Source: Gemmatimonas phototrophica
Lineage (GTDB): Bacteria; Gemmatimonadota; Gemmatimonadetes; Gemmatimonadales; Gemmatimonadaceae
Direction of reading: 5' to 3'
DNA: 64,000 bases
Assembly: GCA_945869195.1 (NCBI GenBank)
Contig: CAMBNV010000007.1
Coordinates: forward strand, 62,001 to 126,000
Below the pieces are notes generated by a model. It worked only from the letters and a program-made list of their open reading frames with translations. It ran no database searches and was not told the DNA's origin. Positions 26,375-35,334 of the stretch are shown one piece after another. Position numbers and translations under genes: made by a program. Numbering within the stretch: position 1 is the first letter of the stretch; each line of letters opens with the position of its first letter.

Positions 26375-27847
26375 CTAGGCGCTGGCCATCATCTCACGCA
26401 GCCGACGTTCCGCTGCGGCGACGCGCGCGATGGTGCCGTCGCGACCGAGAATCAACATGACGTCGAAGATACCCGGTGAGGCCGAGACGCCCACGAGCGC
26501 AATGCGTAGTGGCTGCAACAGCTTGCCCGCACCGACGCCCTTCGACTCGGCGAGCGTCCGCATCATCTCTTCGAGCAGGAGCGGGTCCCAGCTGGCGTGC
26601 GACTCGAGCGACTCGAGTGACTCTCGCACCCCGGTCATGAGCGCGAGTACCGCGCCGGGATCCTTCCACTGCTTGGCGACGGCGTCGGGGTCGTAGGTCA
26701 CCGCGTCGGCGAAGTAGGGCGCCGCCTGCGTGACGATCTCGTCGACAAGTCGCGATCGCACCCGCAGCTGCTCGAGCAGGTGGTGAAACCAGTCGCGCCT
26801 CGCCGAGAGTTGGGCGACGGTCGCGAGCCCGGCTTTCTCGAACAGCGGTGCGACCAGCGCCTCGACGTCGGCGATTGGCATCTTCGCCAGATGTTGTCCG
26901 TTCATCCACTCGAGCTTCTTCGGATCGAAGACACTCGCCTTTCGGAGTAGGCCATCGCCCTTGAAGGCGTGCACAAGTCGGTCGATCGTCATCACTTCCT
27001 CGAAGTCGCCGCCGGGCGACCAGCCCATGAGCGCGAGGAAGTTCACCATCGCCGGCGCAAGGATCCCGAGGTGCTGGTAGTCACCCACGGCGGTGGCGCC
27101 ATGACGCTTGGAGAGTTTTTTCCCGTCGGTGCCGTGGATCATCGGCAGGTGCGCGAACTGCGGGAGGGGGGCGCCGAGGGCTTCGTAGAGCAGGATCTGC
27201 TTGGGCGTATTAGAGATGTGGTCGTCGCCGCGCATCACGATGGTGATGCCCATCGCGATATCGTCAGAGACGACGGCGTGATTGTAGATCGGCGTCGCGT
27301 CGGAGCGAAGGATGACGAAGTCGTCGATATCCTTGTTCGGGAAGCTGATCCGCTCGTGCACGAGATCGTGCCAGGCGGTCTCGCCGTTCGGGACGCGGAA
27401 GCGGAGGACGAATGGGGTGCCGGCGGCGACGCGGTGGTCGATCTCGGCGGTGTCGAGCCGGTCGCAGCGGCGGTCGTAGGAGAAGGCACCGCCGGCGGCC
27501 TCGGCGGCGGTGCGGCGCTGCGTGAGCTCGTCGGGCGTGCAGAAGCAGCGGTACGCTTTCCCCGAAGTGAGCAGCGTGGCCGCGTCGGCCCGGTGGCGCT
27601 CAAGATTCGCACCCTGAAAAACGACCGTCTCGTCCCAGTCGAGTCCGAGCCACTGGAGACCCTCGAAAATCGCCCGGGTGGACTCGTCGGTCGATCGTGA
27701 CTTGTCGGTGTCCTCAACGCGGAGGAGGAACGTGCCGCCGGTGCGGCGTGCCAACAGCCAGTTAAACAGGGCCGTGCGCGCGCCGCCGACGTGGAGAAAC
27801 CCGGTCGGGGAGGGGGCGAAGCGGAGGCGCGGAGGCGAGGCGGTCAT
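26375..27847 (-). CDS. gltX: Glutamyl-tRNA synthetase
   Basis: GltX charges tRNA-Glu (and, in a non-discriminating form, tRNA-Gln) in the cytosol. The 490-residue product is a class I synthetase with the HIGH-type motif FAPSPTGFLHVGGARTALFNWL at the N-terminus and KKLSKRHGA as the KMSKS motif near residue 250. The C-terminal half is the helical anticodon-binding domain. Whether it also charges tRNA-Gln cannot be read here; no glnS or gatCAB is in the window. It abuts the lexA-like gene, so both probably share a promoter. Its ATG lies downstream of the tRNA-Ser terminator. Confidence 0.97.
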   Translation of the reverse strand: MTASPPRLRFAPSPTGFLHVGGARTALFNWLLARRTGGTFLLRVEDTDKSRSTDESTRAIFEGLQWLGLDWDETVVFQGANLERHRADAATLLTSGKAYRCFCTPDELTQRRTAAEAAGGAFSYDRRCDRLDTAEIDHRVAAGTPFVLRFRVPNGETAWHDLVHERISFPNKDIDDFVILRSDATPIYNHAVVSDDIAMGITIVMRGDDHISNTPKQILLYEALGAPLPQFAHLPMIHGTDGKKLSKRHGATAVGDYQHLGILAPAMVNFLALMGWSPGGDFEEVMTIDRLVHAFKGDGLLRKASVFDPKKLEWMNGQHLAKMPIADVEALVAPLFEKAGLATVAQLSARRDWFHHLLEQLRVRSRLVDEIVTQAAPYFADAVTYDPDAVAKQWKDPGAVLALMTGVRESLESLESHASWDPLLLEEMMRTLAESKGVGAGKLLQPLRIALVGVSASPGIFDVMLILGRDGTIARVAAAERRLREMMASA

Positions 27848-27903
27848 AGACGCGGGGCGGATGAGCCGGGGCGCATGCGGGTGGGGCGCAGGCGGGGGCA
27901 GGG

Positions 27904-27945
27904 AAAAAATACGGGCCCGCGGCGGATCACACCGGCGGGCCCGTA
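27904..27945 (-). terminator. Rho-independent terminator after tRNA-Ser
   Basis: On the minus strand the arms tacgggcccgc and gcgggcccgta form a perfect 11-bp stem around a 13-base region, immediately followed by TTTTTT (complement of 27904-27909). It lies just after the 3' end of tRNA-Ser(GCT), so it ends that transcript before gltX. Confidence 0.9.
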
Positions 27946-27948
27946 CTA

Positions 27949-28039
27949 CGGAGACGGGGGGATTCGAACCCCCGATACAGGTTTAACCCCGTATAACGGT
28001 TTAGCAAACCGCCGCGTTCAGCCTCTCTGCCACGTCTCC
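27949..28039 (-). tRNA. tRNA-Ser (anticodon GCT)
   Basis: The 91-base minus-strand sequence has acceptor GGAGACG/CGTCTCC, anticodon stem cggtt/aaccg with loop ttGCTaa, a long variable arm typical of serine tRNA, and a GGTTCGAATCC T-arm. CCA is not encoded. Confidence 0.95.
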
Positions 28040-28206
28040 CTCTCAACAGGGACGAAATGTCACCAGTGCGAAGGCGCTAGGCAAGGTCGACGATGGAGCG
28101 ATACAGGTGCGTTGAGGCGCGCTCTTCGGCGCTCCGGCGCGAAACGTATTCCTGATCAAGGCCAGCTACTGGTTGGGATTCTGAACCGGTGACGCAGTTG
28201 TCCTAG

Positions 28207-28289
28207 CGGAGGGCACAGGATTCGAACCTGTAAGACCTTGCGGTCGGCGGTTTTCAAGACCGCTGCATTAGCCATTCTGCCAGCCCTCC
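28207..28289 (-). tRNA. tRNA-Ser (anticodon TGA)
   Basis: The minus-strand sequence has acceptor GGAGGGC/GCCCTCC, anticodon stem gcggt/accgc with loop cTTGAaa giving TGA, an extended variable arm and the GGTTCGAATCC T-arm. It is transcribed ahead of tRNA-Ser(GCT), separated by 167 bases in which I see nothing else. The length (83 bases) is slightly short for a serine tRNA. Confidence 0.92.
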
Positions 28290-28398
28290 CGACGCCCAGC
28301 ACGAGGCGCACAGAATGTGGAATATAGCGGGAGTTGGACCGCGCTTTCGAGTGGCGCTCGCCGCTGATTTAGTCGCTGCCGATTAAATACGAGTAAAC

Positions 28399-28453
28399 TT
28401 GACGGGATTACTCCACTCGGCCTAATTTATAGGTGATACCAATTCTCATCTAA
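28399..28453 (+). promoter_or_regulatory. Candidate promoter with overlapping Fur-like box before TonB receptor
   Basis: TTGACG (28399-28404) and TAATTT (28423-28428) are spaced by 18 bases, a good housekeeping-sigma pattern, in a locally AT-richer stretch. Directly after the -10, GATACCAATTCTCATCTAA (28435-28453) matches the 19-base Fur consensus at 11 positions by my count. A receptor of FecA type is a classical Fur target. The rest of the 241-base gap shows nothing recognisable. Confidence 0.45.
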
Positions 28454-28530
28454 CGTTTGCCTAGCATCGACCCCGCAGCAAGACCGGTGTCCGTGCGGAT
28501 GAACCCTGACATTCGCAGAGAGTTACAAGC

Positions 28531-30945
28531 ATGCCTCGCCCGAGCATTTTCCTCCTCGTCGCCTGTTGCGTTGCCGCTCCCTTCAGACTGCTGGCACAGG
28601 GAACTATCGACGGCCGAGTGACCCTGGAGGACGGGACCACACCGGTGACCAGCGCGATCGTCCGAATCGTCGGGACTCGGATCGGCGCGACGGTCGACTC
28701 GCTCGGACAGTTCCGGTTCGCCGCGGTCGCTGCGGGTGTCCACCAGCTCGAGGCGCGCGCAATCGGTCACACGCTCGGCTCGGTGCGCGTGGTCGTGCAG
28801 GACCGAGCCACGAGTGTGGTGTACGTGCGGCTCACTGCCGCGCCTTCGATGTTAGCAGGGGTGACGGTCGTCGGCGGTGGATCCGACGCGCTCGATCGAC
28901 TGCCGGGATCGGCGGCGACGATCAGCAACGACCGGATCGCGGCGCAGCAGCCGCTCTCGGCCAACGACGTGCTGCGCACCATCACCGGCGTGCACGTGCA
29001 GGATGAAGAAGGTGCAGGACTGCGTGCCAACATCGGCATTCGCGGACTCGATCCCGACCGCAGCCGCGCCGTGCTGGTGCTCGAGGACGGTATCCCGGTC
29101 GCACTCGCGCCGTACGGAGAGCCGGAGCTGTACTACTCGCCGCCGATCGACCGGATGTCGCGCATCGAGGTAATCAAGGGCAGCGGGTCGATCGTTTTCG
29201 GTCCGCAGACGATCGGCGGCGTGCTGAACTACGTGACCGCGGAGCCAGTTGCAGGAATGGGCGGACACGTTGCGGCTCGCGGCGGCGGTGGCGGTCAGCA
29301 GTTCACCAAGCTCGAGGTTGGTGGTTCGCGCGGCGCCGTTCGCGGACTCGTCTCGGGCTTTCGCCGCCGCGCCGACGACTTCAATGGACTACGCTACGAT
29401 GTGCGTGACGTGACGATGAAGGCCGGCGTACGCACGATGTTCGGGGATGTCAGCGCGAAAGTGAGCCTGTACGACGAAGGCTCGAATGCGACCTATGTCG
29501 GGCTCACGGACTCGCTCTTCCGTGCGAATCCCTACCGGCACCCGATGCTGAACGACCGGCTCGCGATCGCACGGCAGGCCGCGACGGTCGCACACGAGAT
29601 CGCGCTCGGTCCGGGGACGACCTTGCGCACGGCCGCGTACAGCTACCACACGTCGCGCGACTGGAGCCGACGGGACTACACCTACGGCGCGACTGGCGGA
29701 ACGATCCTGCCGGGGAATGGGTCGGGGTCGCGCGACCGCAGCTTCGACGTGGGCGGGATCGAGCCGCGCCTGCGCACGCTCTGGCACGCCGGCGGGGTCA
29801 CCTCGGCGCTTGATGTCGGCGCGCGGTATCATCGCGAACGTGCCCGGGACCGCTACGTCGTGGGCACGGCGGACGGGACGCCCATGAGCGTGCGCGACGA
29901 TGAGGAGCGCACCGGCGAGGCGGTCTCGGCCTGGGTACAGAACCGATTCGCGTTGCGCTCGACGCTCGACCTCACGCCCGGAGTGCGATTCGAGCGCTTC
30001 AGATTCGATCGTCACATCACGCGCGGACGTGTTCGCCGCAGCGACGGCACCACAGTTGCGCGTACGGTGGAGGATCTGGACATCCGGTCGGGCGACGTCG
30101 TGAGCGAGGTGATTCCGGGACTCGGTCTCGCCTGGACGCCGCGTCCCCTCGCCACGATCTTTGCCGGCGCACATCGCGGCTTCGCGCCACCGCGCACCAA
30201 GGACGCGCTCATCTACGGCGATCCCACGCTCGCACCGAATGCGCAGGTGCCGGATCCGGTCTCGCTGCAGCTCGACGCTGAGCGCAGCTGGAACTATGAG
30301 ATGGGCGCGCGGTTGACGCCGCGCCCCTGGTTCGCGTTCGAGGCGACCTTCTTTCTGCTCGACTTCACCAACCAGATTATCGAGCCCTCCCAGTCGGCGG
30401 GCTCGACCGCGGCGGCCTCGGTCGCGAATCAGGGGGAGACTCGGCACGAGGGCATCGAGGTCGGCGGATCGTTCGACGTCGGCAGGTGGCAAGGGGGCGC
30501 CTTCTCGCTCGCGATCGAGGGCAACTACACCTTTGCCACGGCGCGCTTCTCCGCCGATCGGTTCATCCGGCGCGGGAGCGACACCGTCAATGTGCGCGGC
30601 AATGCGCTGCCCTACGCGCCGCACCATCGGGCGCACGCGGCAATCGCGTTCGACCACCCGGCGGCGGGCCTCCGTCTGCGGCTCGACGGCAACGCAGTCG
30701 GTCGGCAGTTCAGCGACAACTTTGAGACCGTCACGGGCTCGGCGAACGGACGCGTGGGGGCGATCCCCGCGCATCGCGTGCTCGACGTTTCGGGGCAGTT
30801 TGCGATCCCGGGCTTGTCGGGCGTGACGCTGACCGCAGCGGTGCGAAACGTCACCGATCGCGGGTACATGGTCTCACGTCGGCCCGAAGGCATCAAGGCG
30901 GGGCTGCCGCGCTTGGCGACCCTCGGCGTCAGCTGGGGCTTCTGA
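28531..30945 (+). CDS. TonB-dependent receptor, FecA-like
   Basis: The 804-residue outer-membrane receptor imports a metal chelate or similar ligand using TonB energy. The signal peptide covers about residues 1-22 (ends LLAQ). A carboxypeptidase-regulatory-like beta domain (GTIDGRVTLEDGTTPVTSAIVRIVGT) spans about 23-105. The plug follows at about 118-240, with GVHVQDEEGAGLRANIGIRGLDPDRS, LEDGIPVALAPYGEPELYYSPP and IEVIKGSGSIVFGPQTIGGVLNY, which strongly resemble the ferric-citrate receptor FecA. The 22-strand barrel ends in an aromatic residue (VSWGF). No TonB box is clear. Ligand assignment remains uncertain. Confidence 0.93.
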   Translation: MPRPSIFLLVACCVAAPFRLLAQGTIDGRVTLEDGTTPVTSAIVRIVGTRIGATVDSLGQFRFAAVAAGVHQLEARAIGHTLGSVRVVVQDRATSVVYVRLTAAPSMLAGVTVVGGGSDALDRLPGSAATISNDRIAAQQPLSANDVLRTITGVHVQDEEGAGLRANIGIRGLDPDRSRAVLVLEDGIPVALAPYGEPELYYSPPIDRMSRIEVIKGSGSIVFGPQTIGGVLNYVTAEPVAGMGGHVAARGGGGGQQFTKLEVGGSRGAVRGLVSGFRRRADDFNGLRYDVRDVTMKAGVRTMFGDVSAKVSLYDEGSNATYVGLTDSLFRANPYRHPMLNDRLAIARQAATVAHEIALGPGTTLRTAAYSYHTSRDWSRRDYTYGATGGTILPGNGSGSRDRSFDVGGIEPRLRTLWHAGGVTSALDVGARYHRERARDRYVVGTADGTPMSVRDDEERTGEAVSAWVQNRFALRSTLDLTPGVRFERFRFDRHITRGRVRRSDGTTVARTVEDLDIRSGDVVSEVIPGLGLAWTPRPLATIFAGAHRGFAPPRTKDALIYGDPTLAPNAQVPDPVSLQLDAERSWNYEMGARLTPRPWFAFEATFFLLDFTNQIIEPSQSAGSTAAASVANQGETRHEGIEVGGSFDVGRWQGGAFSLAIEGNYTFATARFSADRFIRRGSDTVNVRGNALPYAPHHRAHAAIAFDHPAAGLRLRLDGNAVGRQFSDNFETVTGSANGRVGAIPAHRVLDVSGQFAIPGLSGVTLTAAVRNVTDRGYMVSRRPEGIKAGLPRLATLGVSWGF

Positions 30946-31038
30946 GCGGGACCAGCGCGCGGGGGGGGACCAGAATAGTAGCATCCCGGACAGCGAAACA
31001 ATGGGGCCGACCCCATACTAGAATAGCTAGGACCTCCC

Positions 31039-31395
31039 ATGACCACCGCCGAACTTCCCACCGACGCCCGACCCGCCATCGACGAGATCCGTCTTGTCGG
31101 CGGGGACGAGTTGGTACGCGAGATCATGTCGACCTTCCTCCGGTTCGCGCGCGCGCGCGTTCCGCAGCTGCAGGACGCAGCCGAAACGGGCGATACCGAC
31201 ACCGGAGCGACGATCGCGCACACACTCAAATCGAGTGCCCGTCAGCTTGGCGCGCTCGCCCTCGGTGACGCGTGCGCCTCGGCCGCACTTTCCGCGCGGG
31301 GCGGCGATGCCGCGGGCTTCGTCGCCCGCACAGAGGACGCGGCGCGCGCGTTCGAACGCGCGCGCACCTGGATGGAGCCGCTCGCTAAGGCTTGA
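31039..31395 (+). CDS. Hpt-domain phosphotransfer protein
   Basis: This 118-residue stand-alone histidine phosphotransfer protein relays phosphate between a hybrid sensor kinase and a response regulator. The signature IAHTLKSSARQLGALALGDACASAAL holds the phospho-accepting histidine, within a four-helix bundle that starts DEIRLVGGDELVREIMSTFLRFARARVPQL. No kinase or regulator is adjacent, so the partner is encoded elsewhere. The stop overlaps the convergent DUF2723 gene by 11 bases. Confidence 0.92.
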   Translation: MTTAELPTDARPAIDEIRLVGGDELVREIMSTFLRFARARVPQLQDAAETGDTDTGATIAHTLKSSARQLGALALGDACASAALSARGGDAAGFVARTEDAARAFERARTWMEPLAKA

Positions 31396-33637
31396 CCGGG
31401 ATCGGCGTTTTCGCCGGGGAGTCCGAGGTCGGGAGCGGTAGAGGGGTGAGGCTTCGTGCGATGTCGTCAAACCGCATTGCGACCGCCACCTGCCTGGTGG
31501 TGCTGATAATTGCTTCGGCATCGCGCTGCCGGCCCGCCTGCATGAGCGCCTCGGCGGTAGCGATGCCAGACGTCACGACCAGCCCCGGAATGCCCTTTGA
31601 GGGACCGTCGACCCAGTCACCCTTCCGGATGAGCGACGCCGGCGCCCTGAACTCGTTCCAGAGTCCCAGCGAGCGATCGACATCGACGTAGCCTTCGCCC
31701 GGTACTTGGACGATGTTCGCGGTCGCGACGACCGTGTCCGGCATGACGCGGCGGGAGTGCCCCTGCATTACCACGTACGCGCCGAGTCCGAGCTCCTCGG
31801 CGAGGTTGCCCGAGGTGCGCGAGAAGTGGAGGGCGCGCTCGTTGTTGTCGCGCAGCAGCCGGAGGACGAGAATGTCGGCGCGAGGCAGCATGCGCGGTTC
31901 GATCACGGCGCGGATATTGCCCTTCGTAAAGAGCATCGGGCGCGCGATCTCCTGATAGAGGGGGAGTCGGTCAGCCTCCTCCATCGTCATCTGGAGCACC
32001 GAGCCCGTGGGTTTGGGCCAGACCTTGCCACGCCAGACGGCCGGGCCGGCTCCCTGGTCATAGTCAGCGACTGGACGGCGAATCAGTTGCCGCGTGTACC
32101 AGTCGGTATTGAGCAACGAGGTATTAGCGACCGTGACATCTTGGCGGATGCCGAGCACTTCCTGCGCGTACCAGAGCGGAAAGGTGTCGTTGTCACCAAC
32201 GGTGACCAGAATGCCGTAGGGCTCGACCGAGTTGAGCAGGTCGATCGCGAAATCGGCGGTATCAGTCTCGCCCGCGCGCGAGCTCGCCTGCCAGTTGCCG
32301 ACGAGCGGTATGGTGGCAAGGAGCAGCAGGGGAGACGCGATGAGCCAGCTGCGTCTGGTGGGGAGGGTAATCGTCTCGAGGCCGACCTTTACCTTCTCAC
32401 TGCCCAGCAGCAAGGCCACCGACTCCCAGAGATATACGAGTCCGAGCGCGGCCCAGACGCTCCACGCCGAGAAGCTCCAGAGGAAGAAATAGTCTCGATC
32501 ACGCACCTCCCGCTGGTCCTGCCCCAATTGGAGCTCCTGATTCTGCGAGGCACCATACTTGAAGTTCAGGTAGTAGATGAGCACGAACGTCAGCGTGATC
32601 ATCAGCGGGCCGAAAAAGGCGAAGCTCCGCGGGTCACGTCGGTAATGGACCCAGCCGCCCAGGACGCCGAGGACCAGGAAGAAGGCTGCGAGTGCCCCCT
32701 GCAGCCCTGGCTGTTCGCCATGGGCGTCACGAAGCCATTGCCACTTGAAGTAAAGCCACCACATGCCGACCTGCGCGCCGAGGGGTGCCTGCCGCTCGGC
32801 TACTGGCGGCTTGGCGTACTGGCCGCGGTCGAAGTTGTATTTAAACGCGTCGTAGGTCGCCTTGGAGAAGGTGCAGGAGACCTTCAGGCCATCGCGGCAG
32901 GCGGTGGGCTCACCTTCGTTGATCGCGGGAAAGTGTGCCGCGCGGATCGGCTGGGTGATGAAGGAACTCCCGCCGAGGACGAGGGCACCGACGGCGACGA
33001 CGATGAGCTTCCATCGGAGCAACGTGGCCGGCTTGCGGATGAGGACCGCGAGGCCGATGGCCGGGAGTGCGAGCATGCCGGCCATATGGTTGGCGTATCC
33101 GAGACCGGCCAGGTAGGCGAGCAGGACGAGAATGCGGTCTGCCTTGCGACCCTCGGGCTCGTCGCACCAGCGGACGGTGAGCCAGGCAGAGATGGCGAGG
33201 CCGACGAGCGAGACCGTGTAGACCTTTTCGTTCACGACCGACTGCGACCAGACGGTGAAGGCCGTCGCGCCGATGAGCGCGGCGAGCGCCCCCCCGACAA
33301 TGCGCTGCCACCGGTGGGCAAACCAGCCGACGAGCACGCGCTCGGTGATGAGGAACCACATCCCTGCACTGACGGCACTGGAAACGGCCGCAAGGAGGTT
33401 GATGCGCATCGCCACGGAGGGCGCGATCGGCAGAATTGCGAAGACGCGCCCGATGAGCACGAAGAACGGATTCCCCGGGGGATGCGGCAGGCCCAGCGTG
33501 TACGCCGCCGTGATGTATTCGCTCGTGTCCCACATCGCCGTCTCGGGGGAGAGCGTCACGATGTAGAGGAGCAGGGTCAGCCCGGCCGCAATGGTGGCGG
33601 CGAGGTAAGAGGGGCGGTAGTCGAGGTCGGTAGACAT
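31385..33637 (-). CDS. DUF2723 membrane protein (glycosyltransferase-C-like)
   Basis: The 750-residue product has about a dozen hydrophobic segments in its first 450 residues, beginning LAATIAAGLTLLLYIVTLSPETAMWDTSEYITAAYTLGLPHPPGNPFFVLIGR, the hallmark of DUF2723. The family is related in topology to protein O-mannosyltransferases and to eukaryotic TMEM260. In this family the WDTSE aspartate/glutamate in the first loop is in the catalytic position of GT-C enzymes. The C-terminal third is a soluble periplasmic domain. Bacterial substrates are not established, so activity as a glycosyltransferase is an inference. Confidence 0.9.
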   Translation of the reverse strand: MSTDLDYRPSYLAATIAAGLTLLLYIVTLSPETAMWDTSEYITAAYTLGLPHPPGNPFFVLIGRVFAILPIAPSVAMRINLLAAVSSAVSAGMWFLITERVLVGWFAHRWQRIVGGALAALIGATAFTVWSQSVVNEKVYTVSLVGLAISAWLTVRWCDEPEGRKADRILVLLAYLAGLGYANHMAGMLALPAIGLAVLIRKPATLLRWKLIVVAVGALVLGGSSFITQPIRAAHFPAINEGEPTACRDGLKVSCTFSKATYDAFKYNFDRGQYAKPPVAERQAPLGAQVGMWWLYFKWQWLRDAHGEQPGLQGALAAFFLVLGVLGGWVHYRRDPRSFAFFGPLMITLTFVLIYYLNFKYGASQNQELQLGQDQREVRDRDYFFLWSFSAWSVWAALGLVYLWESVALLLGSEKVKVGLETITLPTRRSWLIASPLLLLATIPLVGNWQASSRAGETDTADFAIDLLNSVEPYGILVTVGDNDTFPLWYAQEVLGIRQDVTVANTSLLNTDWYTRQLIRRPVADYDQGAGPAVWRGKVWPKPTGSVLQMTMEEADRLPLYQEIARPMLFTKGNIRAVIEPRMLPRADILVLRLLRDNNERALHFSRTSGNLAEELGLGAYVVMQGHSRRVMPDTVVATANIVQVPGEGYVDVDRSLGLWNEFRAPASLIRKGDWVDGPSKGIPGLVVTSGIATAEALMQAGRQRDAEAIISTTRQVAVAMRFDDIARSLTPLPLPTSDSPAKTPIPVKP

Positions 33638-33680
33638 CAGGGAGACTGAGATTGGAGAAGCCGGAAAGCTACGAGTGGGG

Positions 33681-33769
33681 GGTGTGAGATGGGAGGTGGG
33701 GACCGGACGGGGTGACGCACTGCTGTACCGATGGCCGCTGCCCCCAGCTCACACCTCCCGCATCCCGCC
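33681..33769. repeat. Inverted-repeat element between purH and DUF2723 genes
   Basis: The 138-base gap carries ggtgtgagatgggaggtgg (33681-33699) and, about 50 bases later, ctcacacctcccgcatcccg (33748-33767). The blocks ggtgtgag/ctcacacc and gggaggtg/cacctccc are complementary, so the DNA can fold into an imperfect hairpin. The same GGTGTGAG block occurs at 3044-3060. Possibly a small dispersed intergenic element or the purH terminator. Confidence 0.4.
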
Positions 33770-33775
33770 TTCTTG

Positions 33776-35308
33776 CTAGTGTCGAAAGGTCCTCTGCCCG
33801 GTGAACACCATAGCGATCCCATATTCGTCAGCGGCCTCGATGACCTCGGCGTCTCGGACCGAGCCGCCGGGTTGCACGATGGTGCGTACCCCGGCCTGCG
33901 CCGCCTGCTCCACGCCGTCGCGAAACGGGAAGAACGCGTCGGAGCCCAGCGCGGCTCCCTCGGTCGCGTGGCCGCTGGACTGGGCCTTGTGGACGGCGAG
34001 GAATGCGGCATCCACCCGCGACATCTGCCCGGCGCCGATCCCGATTGTGGCCCCGTCGCGCGCGAGGACAATCGCGTTGGACTTCACACTTGCCACCGCG
34101 CGCCAGGCAAAGAGCAGGTCCTTCCACTCGGCCGGGCTCGGCTGGCGCTTGGTCACAACGTGCCAGCTGCCATCGCTGAGTGAGGCCGGGGCGCGCTCCT
34201 GGACGAGGATCCCCCCGCGCACGCGCTTGATGTCGAGGGCGCCCTCGCCTTCGCGCACCGTGCCCTCGAGCACGCGCAGGTTTTTCTTCGCGCCGAGCGC
34301 CGCAAGCGCCTGCGGCGAGAAGCTCGGCGCGACGATGCACTCGACGAAGAGCGATGCCACCGCCTGCGCGCAGGCCTCGTCGACCGGCACCGAGAACGCG
34401 ATGACCGATCCGAACGCCGAGACGGGATCACAGGCGAGTGCCTTCTGGTACGCTTCGAGCGCCGAGGTGCCGGTGGCAACGCCGCAGGGCGTGGTGTGCT
34501 TCACGATCGCGCAGGCGATCTCGCCGGCGAACGGATCGATCGCGAGCATGGCCCCTTCGAGATCGAAGAAGTTATTAAACGAGAGCTCCTTGCCGCCATG
34601 CTGCTTGAGTGCGCCCAATCCGGCGCCGGCGCGCTCCACGTAAAAGGCGGCCGCCTGGCCGGGATTCTCTCCGTAGCGCAGCGTCTGCGCCCGCTCGAAG
34701 GCGAGCGTGAGCTTCTCTGGGAAATGGTCACCGCGCTCGGCGGCAAACCAGCCGCTGATTGCTGCGTCGTAGGCGGAGGTGTGTGCATAGACCTTTTCCG
34801 CGAGATCGCGGCGCATCTCGGCGGCGTCGCCGCCGTTCTGCAGCGCCTCCAGGACGCGCGTGTAGTCGGCCGGATCGACCACGACCGTGACCGACGCGAA
34901 GTTCTTCGCTGCACTGCGCAGCATCGATGGGCCGCCGATGTCGATCTGCTCGATCACCTCCGCGGGGGCGAGCCCGGGTTTGGCCGCAGTCTCGCGGAAC
35001 GGATACAGATTCACGCAGACGAGGTCGATCGGCGCAATGTCGTGTTCGGCGATTGCGGCCATGTGCTCGGGCACGTCCCGACGCGCGAGGAGGCCGCCGT
35101 GCACTGCCGGATGCAGCGTCTTCACACGCCCGTCGAGCATCTCGGGGAACTTGGTGACGTCGGCGACGTCGGTCACGGTCAGGCCCGCGACGCGGAGTGC
35201 CTTGGCGGTGCCGCCCGTCGAAAGCAGCTCGAAGCCCAGGGCCTGGAGGCCCTGGGCGAACTCGACCAGGCCCGACTTGTCTGAGACGGAAAGCAGAGCG
35301 GAAGGCAT
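33776..35308 (-). CDS. purH: Bifunctional AICAR transformylase / IMP cyclohydrolase
   Basis: PurH catalyses the last two steps of purine synthesis, formylating AICAR with 10-formyl-tetrahydrofolate and closing the ring to IMP. The 510-residue product starts ALLSVSDKSGLVEFAQGLQALGFELLSTGGTAKAL (MGS-like cyclohydrolase domain, to about 190), then has the transformylase half with LRYGENPGQAA, the catalytic KHTTPCGVA lysine-histidine motif, SAFGSVIAF, and near the end RVDAAFLAVHKAQ and TIVQPGGSVRDAEVIEAADEYGIAMVFTGQRTFRH. The ATG at 35308 fits the family start; upstream frame is read-through. purN lies upstream in the same direction. Confidence 0.97.
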   Translation of the reverse strand: MPSALLSVSDKSGLVEFAQGLQALGFELLSTGGTAKALRVAGLTVTDVADVTKFPEMLDGRVKTLHPAVHGGLLARRDVPEHMAAIAEHDIAPIDLVCVNLYPFRETAAKPGLAPAEVIEQIDIGGPSMLRSAAKNFASVTVVVDPADYTRVLEALQNGGDAAEMRRDLAEKVYAHTSAYDAAISGWFAAERGDHFPEKLTLAFERAQTLRYGENPGQAAAFYVERAGAGLGALKQHGGKELSFNNFFDLEGAMLAIDPFAGEIACAIVKHTTPCGVATGTSALEAYQKALACDPVSAFGSVIAFSVPVDEACAQAVASLFVECIVAPSFSPQALAALGAKKNLRVLEGTVREGEGALDIKRVRGGILVQERAPASLSDGSWHVVTKRQPSPAEWKDLLFAWRAVASVKSNAIVLARDGATIGIGAGQMSRVDAAFLAVHKAQSSGHATEGAALGSDAFFPFRDGVEQAAQAGVRTIVQPGGSVRDAEVIEAADEYGIAMVFTGQRTFRH

Positions 35309-35334
35309 GCGCGGTGCGGAAGAGAGGAGGCAGG

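Noticed and set aside
28040-28206. Possible third tRNA between the two tRNA-Ser genes
   Set aside because: No cloverleaf or T-arm GGTTCRA consensus was found.
31706-33649. Long plus-strand open frame antisense to the DUF2723 gene
   Set aside because: Very charged, low-complexity translation; the minus-strand frame has clear DUF2723 hallmarks.
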